Source: Peribacillus sp. FSL P2-0133 (lineage in GTDB: Bacteria; Bacillota; Bacilli; Bacillales; DSM-1321). Taken from it: a DNA stretch of 64,000 bases. The translations under genes and the position numbers were made by a program. The stretch lies in contig NZ_CP150254.1 of assembly GCF_037975445.1 (NCBI RefSeq), positions 2,168,001-2,232,000 of the forward strand, in the 5' to 3' direction. The notes beneath the pieces are model-generated. The model worked only from the letters and a program-made list of their open reading frames with translations, was not told the origin of the DNA and did not search any database. Shown one piece after another: positions 22,803-31,580 of this stretch. Within the stretch, counting starts at the first letter, position 1. The number at the start of each line of letters is the position of its first letter.

Positions 22803-22816
22803 AGAAAGCGCTTACA
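22803..22816. promoter_or_regulatory. Orphan cre-like palindrome
   Basis: AGAAAGCGCTTACA has one mismatch to the cre consensus. No sugar gene lies nearby; the next plus-strand gene starts 560 bases on. Confidence 0.35.
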
Positions 22817-22991
22817 CTGTAAAGGATTTCATTTAGAAATATGAGCAAAAACCCTTGGTATGATAAAAGTGATCCTAGGCTGATAGGATGAAGGGACTAA
22901 AATTAACAAAATCAGCAGATCTATTATTTTAATAATATCCAAAAAAAAATGTTGTATTTCACAAAAATGGTTGAGCGCCGTTTAAAGCTAA

Positions 22992-23062
22992 AAAATTTCC
23001 GAAATGGGCGGTATAGCATTGTTACACCCGTTCGTAAAAGTACACTTTTACGAACTTTTTTT
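22992..23062 (+). repeat. Dispersed repeat with terminator (copy 1; copy 2 at 30484-30546)
   Basis: AAAATTTCCGAAATGGGCGG and the following GTATAGCATTGTTAC are identical to 30484. In this copy the end is a perfect 12-bp hairpin, GTTCGTAAAAGT and its inverse at 23030-23055, followed by seven T, so it forms a terminator. Confidence 0.8.
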
Positions 23063-23374
23063 GATTGTTACTTATTTAAAATAGACTTTATTAAACAATG
23101 CTTTTGATTTTTTTTCTTCAACAAACGGGTCTGGTTGTTAAGGAAAACTCCTGAAAAAAATGTATTTTATACTACTATTTTAAGTTTCTATTATTAATGT
23201 TGGATTAAATCATTTGTTCAATGCTCACAATAAAACCTCTACCTATAAACGGATTCCTATTATTCTCTTGAATTTTACCTTTCTTAATTCTATCTTAACA
23301 TCTACGTAAATGAGGATTTATACTTTCAATCTATTCTTATTAATGTACCGGATTTAATAAGGAGTGGAGAGTAA

Positions 23375-24452
23375 ATGAAAAAAAAAGATTTTAGCCGCAG
23401 TGTTTGCTGCACTAATGATGTGTTCAGCACAGCCTGCTTTGGCTGATAATGGATCAGACCTTTCTGACAATAGGAGCTTCGATCCGAAGCCCTTTGACCT
23501 TCAGGCACACCGCGGGGGAATGGGGCTTACTGTCGAGTCGACCATTGCATCGTTCTCCCATGCACTTGAAATGGGTGTGAATACACTTGAGCTTGACGTA
23601 CAAATCACAGAGGACCACCAGGCTGTTGTCACGCACGATCGCAAAATTTCGGGAAGAAATTGTAAGGATACAAGCCCTGCGTTCGCTAGTGATCCAGAGT
23701 TCCCTTACGTAGGCAAGTATATAAAGGACCTAACTCTTGCTCAGATCCGCACGATGGACTGTGGCACAAATACCAAGCCTGAATACCCAGAGCAGCAACC
23801 AAGCACAGGCGCTAAAATGCCGTTACTGAGCGAGGTTATCGACCTTGTGAAGCAATACAAAGCCAATAAGGTGTGGATGAACATTGAGACAAAGGTAGAG
23901 GCTGGTGCATCGTGGGAGACAGCTCCACGTGAAGAGTTCGTACAAATCGTCGCTCAACACGTTCGCGAGGCAGGATTGCTTGACCGCGTTTCAATTCAAA
24001 GCTTTGACTGGGGCGCGCTTATGCGTATGAAAGAGGTAGAGCCAAGCTTACCTGTCGTTGCATTGACCAATGGTCCGCAATTCTTACAGCCAGGCCAACC
24101 GGGGGCTTCACCGTGGTTGGGTGGAATCGACATCGATGACTTCGGTGGAGACCTTGTGGCGGCAGCCAAATCGTTTGGCGCGGATGCAATCTCCCCTGTT
24201 CACGGCTTTCCACAAAACGGCAAAATCACTGACGAGAACTACGTACCTTATGTAACAAAGGACATGGTGGAGGATGCGCACAAGTCAGGCATGAAGGTCA
24301 TCCCGTGGTTAATCAACGATATGCCAACGATGAATAAGCTTATTGACGACGGAGTCGACGGAGTCATCACCGACTACCCAGACCGTCTGCGTGAGGTCAT
24401 GGAGGAGCGTGGATTCAAACTGCCTAAGGGCTATAAGGCACCGAAAAGTTAG
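23375..24452 (+). CDS. Secreted glycerophosphodiester phosphodiesterase, frameshifted in an A9 tract
   Basis: ATG at 23375 follows GGAGTGGAGAG. After it come nine A; in that frame translation ends at once near 23460. With eight A the frame would read a classic signal peptide (M-K-K-K-I-L-A-A-V-F-A-A-L, ending A-L-A-D) that runs into the main frame, so one base is extra. The only start in the main frame is a GTG at 23400 without a ribosome site, inside the signal peptide. The mature part, about 330 residues, is a GDPD: A-H-R-G-G with catalytic histidine, E-L-D-V near residue 73 and T-H-D-R. It would cleave glycerophosphodiesters to glycerol 3-phosphate outside the cell. Its codons are visibly richer in G+C than those of its neighbours, suggesting transfer. 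Confidence 0.8.
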
Positions 24453-24570
24453 AAGTTTAAATAGTTAAAGATTAAATAATTCAATTCAAATCTTTTTCTA
24501 GATACTATCTATAATAAAAATTGTTTATACTCTAAAAATGGTTAATAGAAAACTTTGAGAGGTGTTAGGC

Positions 24571-25449
24571 TTGCTTAAAAAATTATTTATTTTATTGCTG
24601 TCCATGATTCCTATGTTCTCGTACAGCAGTGAAACTCATGCCACAGAACTACCAATGTTTGAAAGAGGTAATGAGACTGACATTAAAGTTATGGCTTATA
24701 ATATTCATCATGGAGAGGGCACAGATGCCATTTTGGATTTGAAAAGAATTGCAGACATTATTAAAACATCGGGTGCTGATATCATTGGTTTGCAAGAAGT
24801 AGATAATCATTTTTCCGAGAGAAGTAATTTCGAAGATCAAGCGAAATGGTTGGCAAATTACTTAGGAATGCATTATGCATACGGTGCAAATCTTGACTAT
24901 GAACCTTTACAAGAAGGAGAACACCGTCGCCAATACGGAACGGCCGTGTTAAGTAAATATCCTATCCTTTCTGCCGAAAATCATCTGCTCACTAATATAC
25001 CATATCCAGTAAACCCTACAGAACAGCGCGGTCTTTTTGATACTGTGATTAACGTAAGAGGAAATCATGTTCACTTTTACAATACGCATCTTGACAATAA
25101 AAGAGCTGAACAGAGGGATCTACAAATCAGGGAGATACTTGACATTGCAAAACAAAAAGAAGGAACAAGTATCTTTGTAGGAGACTTCAATGCTACACCT
25201 GAAAGCTCAGAAATTCTAAAGATGACTGCACAATATAAAGACGTATTTGCTGAACTCGGTCAAAATGATGACTTTACCATTCCTGTAGATAAACCAGATC
25301 GTCGCATCGACTATATTTTCACTTCTGAAGATGTCAAAATTAGGACTGGGGAAGTTATAAACACTAATGCATCTGATCATTTACCAATTACAGCAGAGTT
25401 AGTACTGAAAAAAAATTTGCCATTTAATAATGGGATAGGCAATAATTAG
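24571..25449 (+). CDS. Secreted endonuclease/exonuclease/phosphatase-family hydrolase
   Basis: TTG at 24571 is well placed after GAGAGGTG; a GTG at 24562 is inside that site. About 292 residues. A signal peptide covers residues 1-25 (L-L-K-K-L-F-I-L-L-L-S-M-I-P). The EEP catalytic set is visible: Y-N-I-H-H-G near 45, L-Q-E-V-D near 76, G-D-F-N-A-T-P near 207 and S-D-H-L-P-I near the end. The superfamily includes secreted DNases, sphingomyelinases and inositol phosphatases; the substrate here is not evident. It lies 110 bases after the GDPD gene, and both are exported phosphoesterases, which suggests phosphate scavenging. Confidence 0.82.
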   Translation: MLKKLFILLLSMIPMFSYSSETHATELPMFERGNETDIKVMAYNIHHGEGTDAILDLKRIADIIKTSGADIIGLQEVDNHFSERSNFEDQAKWLANYLGMHYAYGANLDYEPLQEGEHRRQYGTAVLSKYPILSAENHLLTNIPYPVNPTEQRGLFDTVINVRGNHVHFYNTHLDNKRAEQRDLQIREILDIAKQKEGTSIFVGDFNATPESSEILKMTAQYKDVFAELGQNDDFTIPVDKPDRRIDYIFTSEDVKIRTGEVINTNASDHLPITAELVLKKNLPFNNGIGNN

Positions 25450-25489
25450 CCCTTAATAAGGACTACCTATCCTTGATTATGTGAATACG

Positions 25490-25523
25490 AAACCCCTCAG
25501 TAAAGAAACTGAAGGGGTTTTTT
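25490..25523 (+). terminator. Rho-independent terminator
   Basis: AAACCCCTCAGT and ACTGAAGGGGTTT arms with one bulge, then TTTTT, 40 bases after the hydrolase stop. Confidence 0.85.
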
Positions 25524-26532
25524 GTTAGGTGCAATTTTTAAACCACAAATTTATCTCAAGAGCTTAACATTTTTAGTACCTGCATTAATTCCTCAAAGTC
25601 TTCCTTTGCACCTGATACTTTTTCTTTTAAAATTTTATTCTCAGCCCAAATTATTTAATACATCTAGTTCTAGAGATTGATCAATCGTCCTGACTTAATA
25701 ATGAATCTAATATATACATTATTTATTGAGAATTTAAACGACTCTATATAAATTCAGATTACTGTAATGAGCACACACAACAATGAGAAAGTGCTATATT
25801 GACTCATTAATTTACATAATACACATTATAAGAGGTCTGTTCAAAGTAAGATGGAATTATTTGGAGTAGCAATAGTTCATAGATGAAATGTAAATTGAGT
25901 TCCTATGTGTTTTACAAGTCATGTCATATTTGCACCCTAACGGAAGCTTATATGAAAATTGCTGAAAACCATTTCGGGAAAGTGAAGGGTGGTTATATAT
26001 CCTATCGTTCTTTTTATGTACGGTAGGATTGGTTTATAAAGATGGAATTAAAAAGTTCGCTTCAGCAAATGGAATTTGCTGAAATGGGGGAGGAGATGAA
26101 GTTAAAGCCAATAAATAGATTCCTGCCTTAGTAATATTGTAGAGTTGAAACCAACATACCCAAGAATTAGTAAGTATGGATGTTTCCCCATCTGGTTAGA
26201 TGGGAAAGTCCATATCGGAGGAGATTGACGCTTATCTAGCTCTGTAAGCATCAATATAAAGATGATTTTCTTGAAAACCTCGATTTTCCTCTAAGGCCGT
26301 TTCTAGCTAAGTTATGTATTTCCTTGATGTGAGATAAACGAATGTTAAGAAAACAATCCTGATGAGACTAAACGAATAGAAGAAATGTTTAGGGGTACCC
26401 CTAAGTAACGTTAATGGCTAACATTGTGATATGTAGCAAATGTGTTGGGGATTATTGGTTAGTTATAATTCTTTACTAATCATTCTAAAAAGGGTATTAT
26501 TTAATTATGGTTTGAAATTCATGTGTTTATTT
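25524..26532. other. 1 kb intergenic region without a supportable gene
   Basis: No ORF with a ribosome site. Several hairpins occur: TTCAGCAAAT/ATTTGCTGAA at 26061-26083, CCCATCT/AGATGGG near 26187-26203 and CCTATCGT/ACGGTAGG near 26000-26028. They could be decayed elements or unannotated RNA. Nothing firmer is seen. Confidence 0.45.
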
Positions 26533-26548
26533 TAGAACGTCCATTCTA
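26533..26548. promoter_or_regulatory. TetR operator upstream of the regulator gene
   Basis: TAGAACGTCCATTCTA is an inverted repeat almost identical to 27209-27224 on the other side of the TetR gene, the expected layout for autoregulation plus control of the downstream operon. Confidence 0.7.
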
Positions 26549-26611
26549 CATTGGATTATGACGTTTGTTTTTGTTAGTATTGGTTCATGGATTTTTTTAA
26601 GGAGAAATAAA

Positions 26612-27187
26612 ATGGCTAGAAGTAAAGAGTTTGACGAAAAAGCAGTATTAAGAAAAGCAATGGAGCTTTTCTGGGAACAGGGTTATGAAAAAACATCCAT
26701 GCAAGATTTGGTGGATCATATGGGGATACACCGCAGGAGTATATATGACACATTTGGTGACAAGCGTTCATTGTTTTTAGCTTCCCTTAATCACTATGAA
26801 GAGTTCATCGTCAATGAGATGGAAAGCATAATTAGTAGCACTTCATCCATTAAACAGGCGATACGTGATGTTTTTATTTTCATACTGAATTCCATTGAAC
26901 AATACCCCAAAGGTTGTCTATCAGTAAATGCAGCCATTGAATTATCTTTGTTGGACAAAGAAATTGGATGCATAGTTACAAAAATGTTTAACCGTACTGA
27001 AGATATGTTTAATAACCTTATAAAACGGGGCCAAACTAGTGGAGAGCTATCAAAAGAAATCGATTCTGATAACACATCTCGTTTCTTACACAACAATTTG
27101 GTAGGTATAAGAGTACTAATAAAAACTAATTACAATAAAAAAGAATTAGAAGGCATCATCACTCTAGCACTTTCAGTGTTGGACTAG
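26612..27187 (+). CDS. TetR/AcrR-family repressor
   Basis: ATG at 26612 follows AAGGAGA; the longer frame from 26558 has no ribosome site. 191 residues. An N-terminal helix-turn-helix lies at residues 10-55 (A-M-E-L-F-W-E-Q-G-Y-E-K-T-S-M-Q-D-L-V, then I-H-R-R-S-I-Y-D-T-F-G-D-K). The C-terminal ligand domain is of the AcrR/YcdC-like type seen with oxidoreductase operons. It likely represses the hydrolase, OYE and quinone reductase genes that follow; two matching operators flank the gene. The ligand is unknown; an electrophile or quinone is plausible. Confidence 0.85.
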   Translation: MARSKEFDEKAVLRKAMELFWEQGYEKTSMQDLVDHMGIHRRSIYDTFGDKRSLFLASLNHYEEFIVNEMESIISSTSSIKQAIRDVFIFILNSIEQYPKGCLSVNAAIELSLLDKEIGCIVTKMFNRTEDMFNNLIKRGQTSGELSKEIDSDNTSRFLHNNLVGIRVLIKTNYNKKELEGIITLALSVLD

Positions 27188-27208
27188 CTTTCTTTTTTTT
27201 ACCCTTTT

Positions 27209-27224
27209 TAGAACGTTCATTCTA
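27209..27224. promoter_or_regulatory. TetR operator upstream of the hydrolase operon
   Basis: TAGAACGTTCATTCTA, extended by TTTT and AAAA on the two sides, 75 bases before the hydrolase start. Confidence 0.75.
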
Positions 27225-27298
27225 AAATTATCATAAAACAAACCATCATAATGCATACTTTTAAAATCGTTTTTTAATTTCTAAGGAGGAACACAAAA

Positions 27299-28165
27299 AT
27301 GACAAACTTTAAAATACCAACAGAATCAGAATTTATTGAAGCGGATGGAACTCGTTACGCATATAGAAAATTTGGTACACAAGATGGTATACCAGTAGTA
27401 TTTCTTGTTCACTTTAGAGGAACGATGGAAAACTGGGATCCAAACATGCTTGAACCTATTGCACATACACGCCCAGTAATCTTATTTGACAATAAAGGGG
27501 TTGGTGAGACCGATGGACTAACGCCTACTACAATTGCTGATATGGCAAAAGATACAGCAACATTTATAAAGACTCTTGGATTAGAACAAGTTGACATTCT
27601 TGGTTTTTCCATTGGTGGCATGGTTGCACAAGAGCTAGCTTTGCAAGAAGGAGATTTAGTAAGAAAAATTATTATGGCAGGTACTTCGCCTGAATCTGGT
27701 ATTAATCCAAATCCAGAGATTTTTGAAAGAATGAATCGTCACGGCGGAACGGAAGAAGATGGAATAAATGATTTTATGTTCTTTTTCTACGAACAAACCG
27801 AAACAAGTAAATCTGCAGGAATGGCTTCACTACAAAGAATTTTTAATCAGAAAAAAGTAAACAGTTCAGAACAAGTAAAAGGGGCACAATTACAAGCCAT
27901 TGCAAAATGGGCTAAACAAAAATCTAATCATAATTATGAATGGTTACAAAACATCAAACACCCTGTACTTGTTACTAATGGTGTTAATGATGTGATGGTA
28001 CCGACTAAAAACAGTTATATCTTAACAGAGAAATTACCCAAAGCACAGCTGATTATATATCCTGATTCTGGTCACGGGCATCTGTTTCAATTTCCAGAAC
28101 TTTTTGCAGAACACGTAAATTCATTTCTTGATTCTAATTCTTATTCAAAGGGAGTATTCATATGA
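27299..28165 (+). CDS. Alpha/beta hydrolase
   Basis: 288 residues; ATG at 27299 with an AAGGAGGA site. The alpha/beta-hydrolase nucleophile elbow G-F-S-I-G-G lies near residues 101-106, an acid follows the last-but-one strand (N-D-V-M-V-P near 233) and the catalytic histidine is in G-H-G-H near 261. The segment V-H-F-R-G replaces the usual H-G-x-x-G oxyanion motif. Members hydrolyse esters, lactones or act as non-haem haloperoxidases. Its stop overlaps the next gene's ATG (ATGA), so the two are co-translated under TetR control. Confidence 0.83.
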   Translation: MTNFKIPTESEFIEADGTRYAYRKFGTQDGIPVVFLVHFRGTMENWDPNMLEPIAHTRPVILFDNKGVGETDGLTPTTIADMAKDTATFIKTLGLEQVDILGFSIGGMVAQELALQEGDLVRKIIMAGTSPESGINPNPEIFERMNRHGGTEEDGINDFMFFFYEQTETSKSAGMASLQRIFNQKKVNSSEQVKGAQLQAIAKWAKQKSNHNYEWLQNIKHPVLVTNGVNDVMVPTKNSYILTEKLPKAQLIIYPDSGHGHLFQFPELFAEHVNSFLDSNSYSKGVFI

Positions 28166-29220
28166 GCAGATTATTTGAAAAAGTTCGTATAGGAAACATT
28201 GACTTAAAAAATCGTATAGGTATGGCTCCGATGACTAGAAGTAGAGCTTTACCAGATGGTACGCCGAGCGATTTAGTAGCAGAGTACTATGGTCAGCGTG
28301 CTTCAGTCGGTTTAATTATAAGCGAAGGAACCCAACCTTCAGATGATGGGCAAGGCTACACTAATACACCTGGTATTTATACAGAAAATCATATTAAAGG
28401 GTGGAAAAAAGTAACTTCTAAAGTTCATAGTGAAGGCGGTCATATTTTTGTTCAGCTTATGCATGTGGGACGTGTATCACACCCTGATAACACACCTCAC
28501 CACCGCCTAGCAGTTGCACCGTCAGCTATTGCACCTGGTGTAGAAATTTTCACGGCAGAAGGAATAAAAGAAATTCCAACACCAAGAGAATTGAGTGAGC
28601 TTGAGATAAAAGATGTTATCAATGAGTTTCGTTTAGCAGCACGTTCAGCAATTGAAGCTGGTGCAGACGGAGTTGAAATTCACGGAGCGAATGGTTATCT
28701 GATCCAACAATTCCTTAGTGAAAACTCCAATCATCGTCAAGATGCATACGGTGGTACGATTGAGGGTCGTTCTCGATTCGCTATTGAAGTAGTTAAAGCA
28801 GTTGTTGATGAAATAGGAGCAGAAAGAACAGGCATCCGTTTTTCTCCTCAAGGAACACTGCAAGGCATTGATGAGGGGGAAAATAGCCTTGCGATGTATC
28901 GCTATTTAATAAGTGAATTAAATAAGCTTAACCTTGCATATCTGCATTTAATGCACTTTGGAAACGAGCAATTCCTAAAAGATATGCGTCAACTTTGGGA
29001 TCAATCACTTCTTGTTAACCGTCCAGGTCTTCCTCTAGATCAACTTTCGGCTGATGTAGATAATAATCTTGCAGATGTTGTCACAGTAGGCACTTGGGTA
29101 CTAGCTAATCCAGACTTTGTAGAACGGATTCAATCAGGTGCTCCCCTAAACGAACCTGATAAAAACACGCTCTATGCAGGAGGAAAAGAAGGTTATACAG
29201 ATTATCCTTTCTTAAAATAA
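28162..29220 (+). CDS. Old yellow enzyme-family NADH:flavin oxidoreductase (NemA/xenobiotic reductase type)
   Basis: 352 residues; overlaps the hydrolase gene by 4 bases. FMN-barrel signatures: A-P-M-T-R-S-R-A near 22, Q-L-M-H-V-G-R near 94, the ligand-binding pair in E-I-H-G-A-N-G-Y near 172, Q-F-L-S-E-N-S-N-H-R-D/Q region near 185 and a C-terminal Y-T-D-Y-P-F. OYE enzymes reduce activated C=C bonds of enones, maleimides, quinones and nitro compounds with NAD(P)H. The segment N-S-N-H-R replaces the more common N-x-R-x-D spacing only slightly. The association with a TetR regulator and a quinone reductase points to electrophile detoxification. Confidence 0.88.
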   Translation: MSRLFEKVRIGNIDLKNRIGMAPMTRSRALPDGTPSDLVAEYYGQRASVGLIISEGTQPSDDGQGYTNTPGIYTENHIKGWKKVTSKVHSEGGHIFVQLMHVGRVSHPDNTPHHRLAVAPSAIAPGVEIFTAEGIKEIPTPRELSELEIKDVINEFRLAARSAIEAGADGVEIHGANGYLIQQFLSENSNHRQDAYGGTIEGRSRFAIEVVKAVVDEIGAERTGIRFSPQGTLQGIDEGENSLAMYRYLISELNKLNLAYLHLMHFGNEQFLKDMRQLWDQSLLVNRPGLPLDQLSADVDNNLADVVTVGTWVLANPDFVERIQSGAPLNEPDKNTLYAGGKEGYTDYPFLK

Positions 29221-29230
29221 TTTATTTAAT

Positions 29231-29264
29231 ATGAATATCCCCTCTAGGGATATTCATAATCTTT
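29231..29264 (+). terminator. Rho-independent terminator
   Basis: ATGAATATCCC-CTCTA-GGGATATTCAT stem followed by AATCTTTTTT. Confidence 0.85.
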
Positions 29265-29323
29265 TTTCTTAGGTTCGTTATGAAAAGATACATGTGCGTT
29301 AAATAAAAATGTGGAGGATTATA

Positions 29324-30316
29324 ATGAAAGCTTTAGCAATTGAAAACTACGGTAAAAAACCAATTTTTTTAGACTTCCCTATGCCCAAAATAAATAATGA
29401 CGAGGTCTTAGTTGAGATATATGCGGCAAGTATAAATCCTCTTGATACAAAAATTCGAAAAGGTGAATTAAAATTATTATTGAAATACAAGATGCCGTTA
29501 ATTTTAGGAAACGATTTTTCTGGAAAAATTGTTGAAGTAGGTACTAGTGTCACGAAGTTTAAAGTCGGTGATGAGGTATATGGTCGACCTAGAGCAAAAA
29601 AAATGGGAACTTTTACTGAATATCTCTCTGTTAACCAAGAAGATATTGCATTAAAACCTAAAAATTTAAGTTTTGAAGAAGCCGCCTCCATCCCTCTAGT
29701 CGGATTGACATCCTACCAAGCTTTACATGATATTCTGCGAATTGAAAAAGGACATAAAATATTAATACATGCAGGGTCAGGGGGAGTAGGAACATTTGCT
29801 ATCCAACTTGCAAAACATATGGGTGCTTTTGTCGCAACTACAGCTAATGATGGTAGCGATTTAGTAAAATCTCTTGGCGCTGACGAAGTTATTAATTACA
29901 AGACAGAAAAGTTCGAACATTCGATTCGTGACTACGACGCAGTTCTTGATACCATTGGGGGGGCGACGTTAGAGAGATCATTTGTAACATTAAAAAAAGG
30001 AGGAAAGATTGTTTCTATATCTGGAATCCCGAATGGACGCTTTGCTAAAGAAAACGGATTTAGCTCATTTAAAAAAACCTTATTTTCAATTGCAAGTTAT
30101 AAACTTACGAAGCAAGAAAAAAAACATAATGTCCAATACACGTTTCTTTTTATGAAGCATAGTGGAGAGCAGTTGAAAATTTTAACAGAAATGTTAGAGT
30201 CAGAAGTGATTAAGCCTACACTTGATAAAGTTTTTATTTTCGAAGATGCCCAAAAAGCATTGGAGTATGCAGAGGCGGGAAGAGCAAAAGGGAAAATAAT
30301 ACTTAAATTAAAATAA
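29324..30316 (+). CDS. Zinc-independent quinone oxidoreductase, MDR family
   Basis: ATG at 29324 follows GGAGG; the in-frame ATG at 29309 lies before that site. 330 residues. GroES-like domain at residues 1-125 (N-P-L-D-x-K-I-R near 40), then a Rossmann domain with H-A-G-S-G-G-V-G-x-F-A-I-Q-L near 146-160. No structural-zinc cysteines are present, as in NADPH:quinone reductases. It reduces quinones or enals with NADPH. It has its own spacer behind a terminator, so it may be transcribed separately from the OYE operon, but the theme is shared. Confidence 0.85.
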   Translation: MKALAIENYGKKPIFLDFPMPKINNDEVLVEIYAASINPLDTKIRKGELKLLLKYKMPLILGNDFSGKIVEVGTSVTKFKVGDEVYGRPRAKKMGTFTEYLSVNQEDIALKPKNLSFEEAASIPLVGLTSYQALHDILRIEKGHKILIHAGSGGVGTFAIQLAKHMGAFVATTANDGSDLVKSLGADEVINYKTEKFEHSIRDYDAVLDTIGGATLERSFVTLKKGGKIVSISGIPNGRFAKENGFSSFKKTLFSIASYKLTKQEKKHNVQYTFLFMKHSGEQLKILTEMLESEVIKPTLDKVFIFEDAQKALEYAEAGRAKGKIILKLK

Positions 30317-30330
30317 TTAGTATTATCTAA

Positions 30331-30366
30331 CAAACCTTTCCTTAGGTGGAAAGTGTTTGTTTTTTA
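30331..30366 (+). terminator. Rho-independent terminator
   Basis: CAAACCTTTCC and GGAAAGTGTTTG arms around TTAGGT, followed by TTTTTT. Confidence 0.75.
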
Positions 30367-30380
30367 ACTTATCGAGGTTG

Positions 30381-30413
30381 CTTATAGAACTAACGGGTGC
30401 GTTAGTCTATAAG
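30381..30413. repeat. Copy 3 of dispersed CTAACGGGTGCGTTAG hairpin (complete)
   Basis: ACTAACGGGTGCGTTAGT at 30389-30406 is extended by CTTATAG and CTATAAG, so the complete element is a 33-base hairpin. Confidence 0.65.
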
Positions 30414-30483
30414 AAGAAGTAAAAAAGTCGATTCCTAAACGTAGCGGAGATCGACTTTTCAGGTTGGAATTCTCTTAGCGTAT

Positions 30484-30546
30484 AAAATTTCCGAAATGGG
30501 CGGTATAGCATTGTTACTGTTCGTAAAAGTACACCTTTATGGACAA
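30484..30546. repeat. Dispersed repeat, copy 2 (copy 1 at 22992)
   Basis: AAAATTTCCGAAATGGGCGG and GTATAGCATTGTTAC are identical to copy 1; the terminal hairpin is broken here by substitutions (CACCTTTATGGAC), so terminator function is lost. Confidence 0.8.
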
Positions 30547-30547
30547 T

Positions 30548-30583
30548 AAAAAGCCCTTAATAGAAGAAAAAAGGGCATTTTTG
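30548..30583. terminator. Terminator, mainly for the minus-strand GntR gene
   Basis: AAAAAGCCCTT and AAGGGCATTTTT arms. T runs exist on both strands. Confidence 0.65.
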
Positions 30584-30622
30584 TATTTTATTTCCTATAA
30601 GTTAGCTTATGTTAACTATGAA

Positions 30623-31267
30623 CTATATCATATCTAAATGAGTTATTTCCCAATGTTTATTCTTAATAAGTTGCTCTAAATTCTCTTTATCTCTTTTTTT
30701 AAAATAATTGGTAATTTCTTTATGATCTTCATTCATTTGCTCTAATACGGCAAAAAGCTTTTCTTCATTATTACTTAAATAAATTTGTCTAACAAAACTA
30801 TTTTGTAAAGAATCAAGAAGATCTATTAATGTAGGATTATTGCATTTATCAATATATACTTTATGGAATTGATTTTGGTATTTTTGATAATCTAAATAGT
30901 TTTTTGTTGAAATTGAAAATTCAATTTTCTTAACCAAATCTTCCATACGTTCAATATCATTATCTGTGATATGCTCTAAAGATAATGAGGCTGCTAAAGA
31001 ATCCAATACACTAACAATTCGAAAAACATCTAGCTTTTTTTTGGTATCAAGTTCTTTTACAATAAATCCTTTTCTAGGAAGATACTCGAGCAAATTGTCT
31101 GAAGCTAGTTGTATCAAAGCTTCCCTTACAGGAGTTCTACTTACTTCTAATTTTTCGCATAATACCGATTCATTTATCTTATGATTAGGAAGTAAGGTTC
31201 CGTTCTGAATTCTTTCAGTTATATAATCATATACGAGATCTTTTAATGATTGATATCTATTTTTGAT
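30623..31267 (-). CDS. GntR-family regulator, FadR/FCD type, apparent ATC start
   Basis: The coding frame runs upstream of any ATG, GTG or TTG to a perfectly placed AGGAGG, 7 bases before an ATC at 31267-31265; an in-frame stop lies just above. From there the product is 214 residues with a complete GntR winged helix (Y-Q-S-L-K-D-L-V-Y-D-Y-I start; V-S-R-T-P-V-R-E-A-L near 50) and an all-helical FCD ligand domain to the end. The only standard start, a TTG at 31117, would delete the DNA-binding domain. It is divergent from the gamma-lyase operon; repeated TATACAATATA motifs in the gap are candidate operators. Effector probably an amino acid or keto acid. Confidence 0.8.
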   Translation of the reverse strand: MKNRYQSLKDLVYDYITERIQNGTLLPNHKINESVLCEKLEVSRTPVREALIQLASDNLLEYLPRKGFIVKELDTKKKLDVFRIVSVLDSLAASLSLEHITDNDIERMEDLVKKIEFSISTKNYLDYQKYQNQFHKVYIDKCNNPTLIDLLDSLQNSFVRQIYLSNNEEKLFAVLEQMNEDHKEITNYFKKRDKENLEQLIKNKHWEITHLDMI

Positions 31268-31300
31268 AGCGTTTCCTCCTAAGCCAAAAAATTAATATTA

Positions 31301-31316
31301 TATAGTATACAATATA
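31301..31316. promoter_or_regulatory. Candidate GntR operator at its own promoter
   Basis: TATAGTATACAATATA has the T-x-GTATAC-x-A core typical of FadR-subfamily sites, 34 bases upstream of the regulator start. Confidence 0.5.
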
Positions 31317-31580
31317 TAATTAGAAATTCTTGTCTTTTATATTAGCACCTTCTTTTAAAGACTTCAATATCTCTATTATTTATTATATTTAAGATATAAA
31401 CCGACTCCTACTTCCATTTTTATTTATGAATTGTTGTTTTAAGTGATTCAAGTTGATATAGTATATAGCCTTAGAAATAAGGCAGTTTAAAGAATTTATA
31501 AGAATAAAATAATAAAGCATTGAAAAATAGATAAGTTAATTGTATAATTCGATATGTGAAATATTTTCTGACTATTCTGT

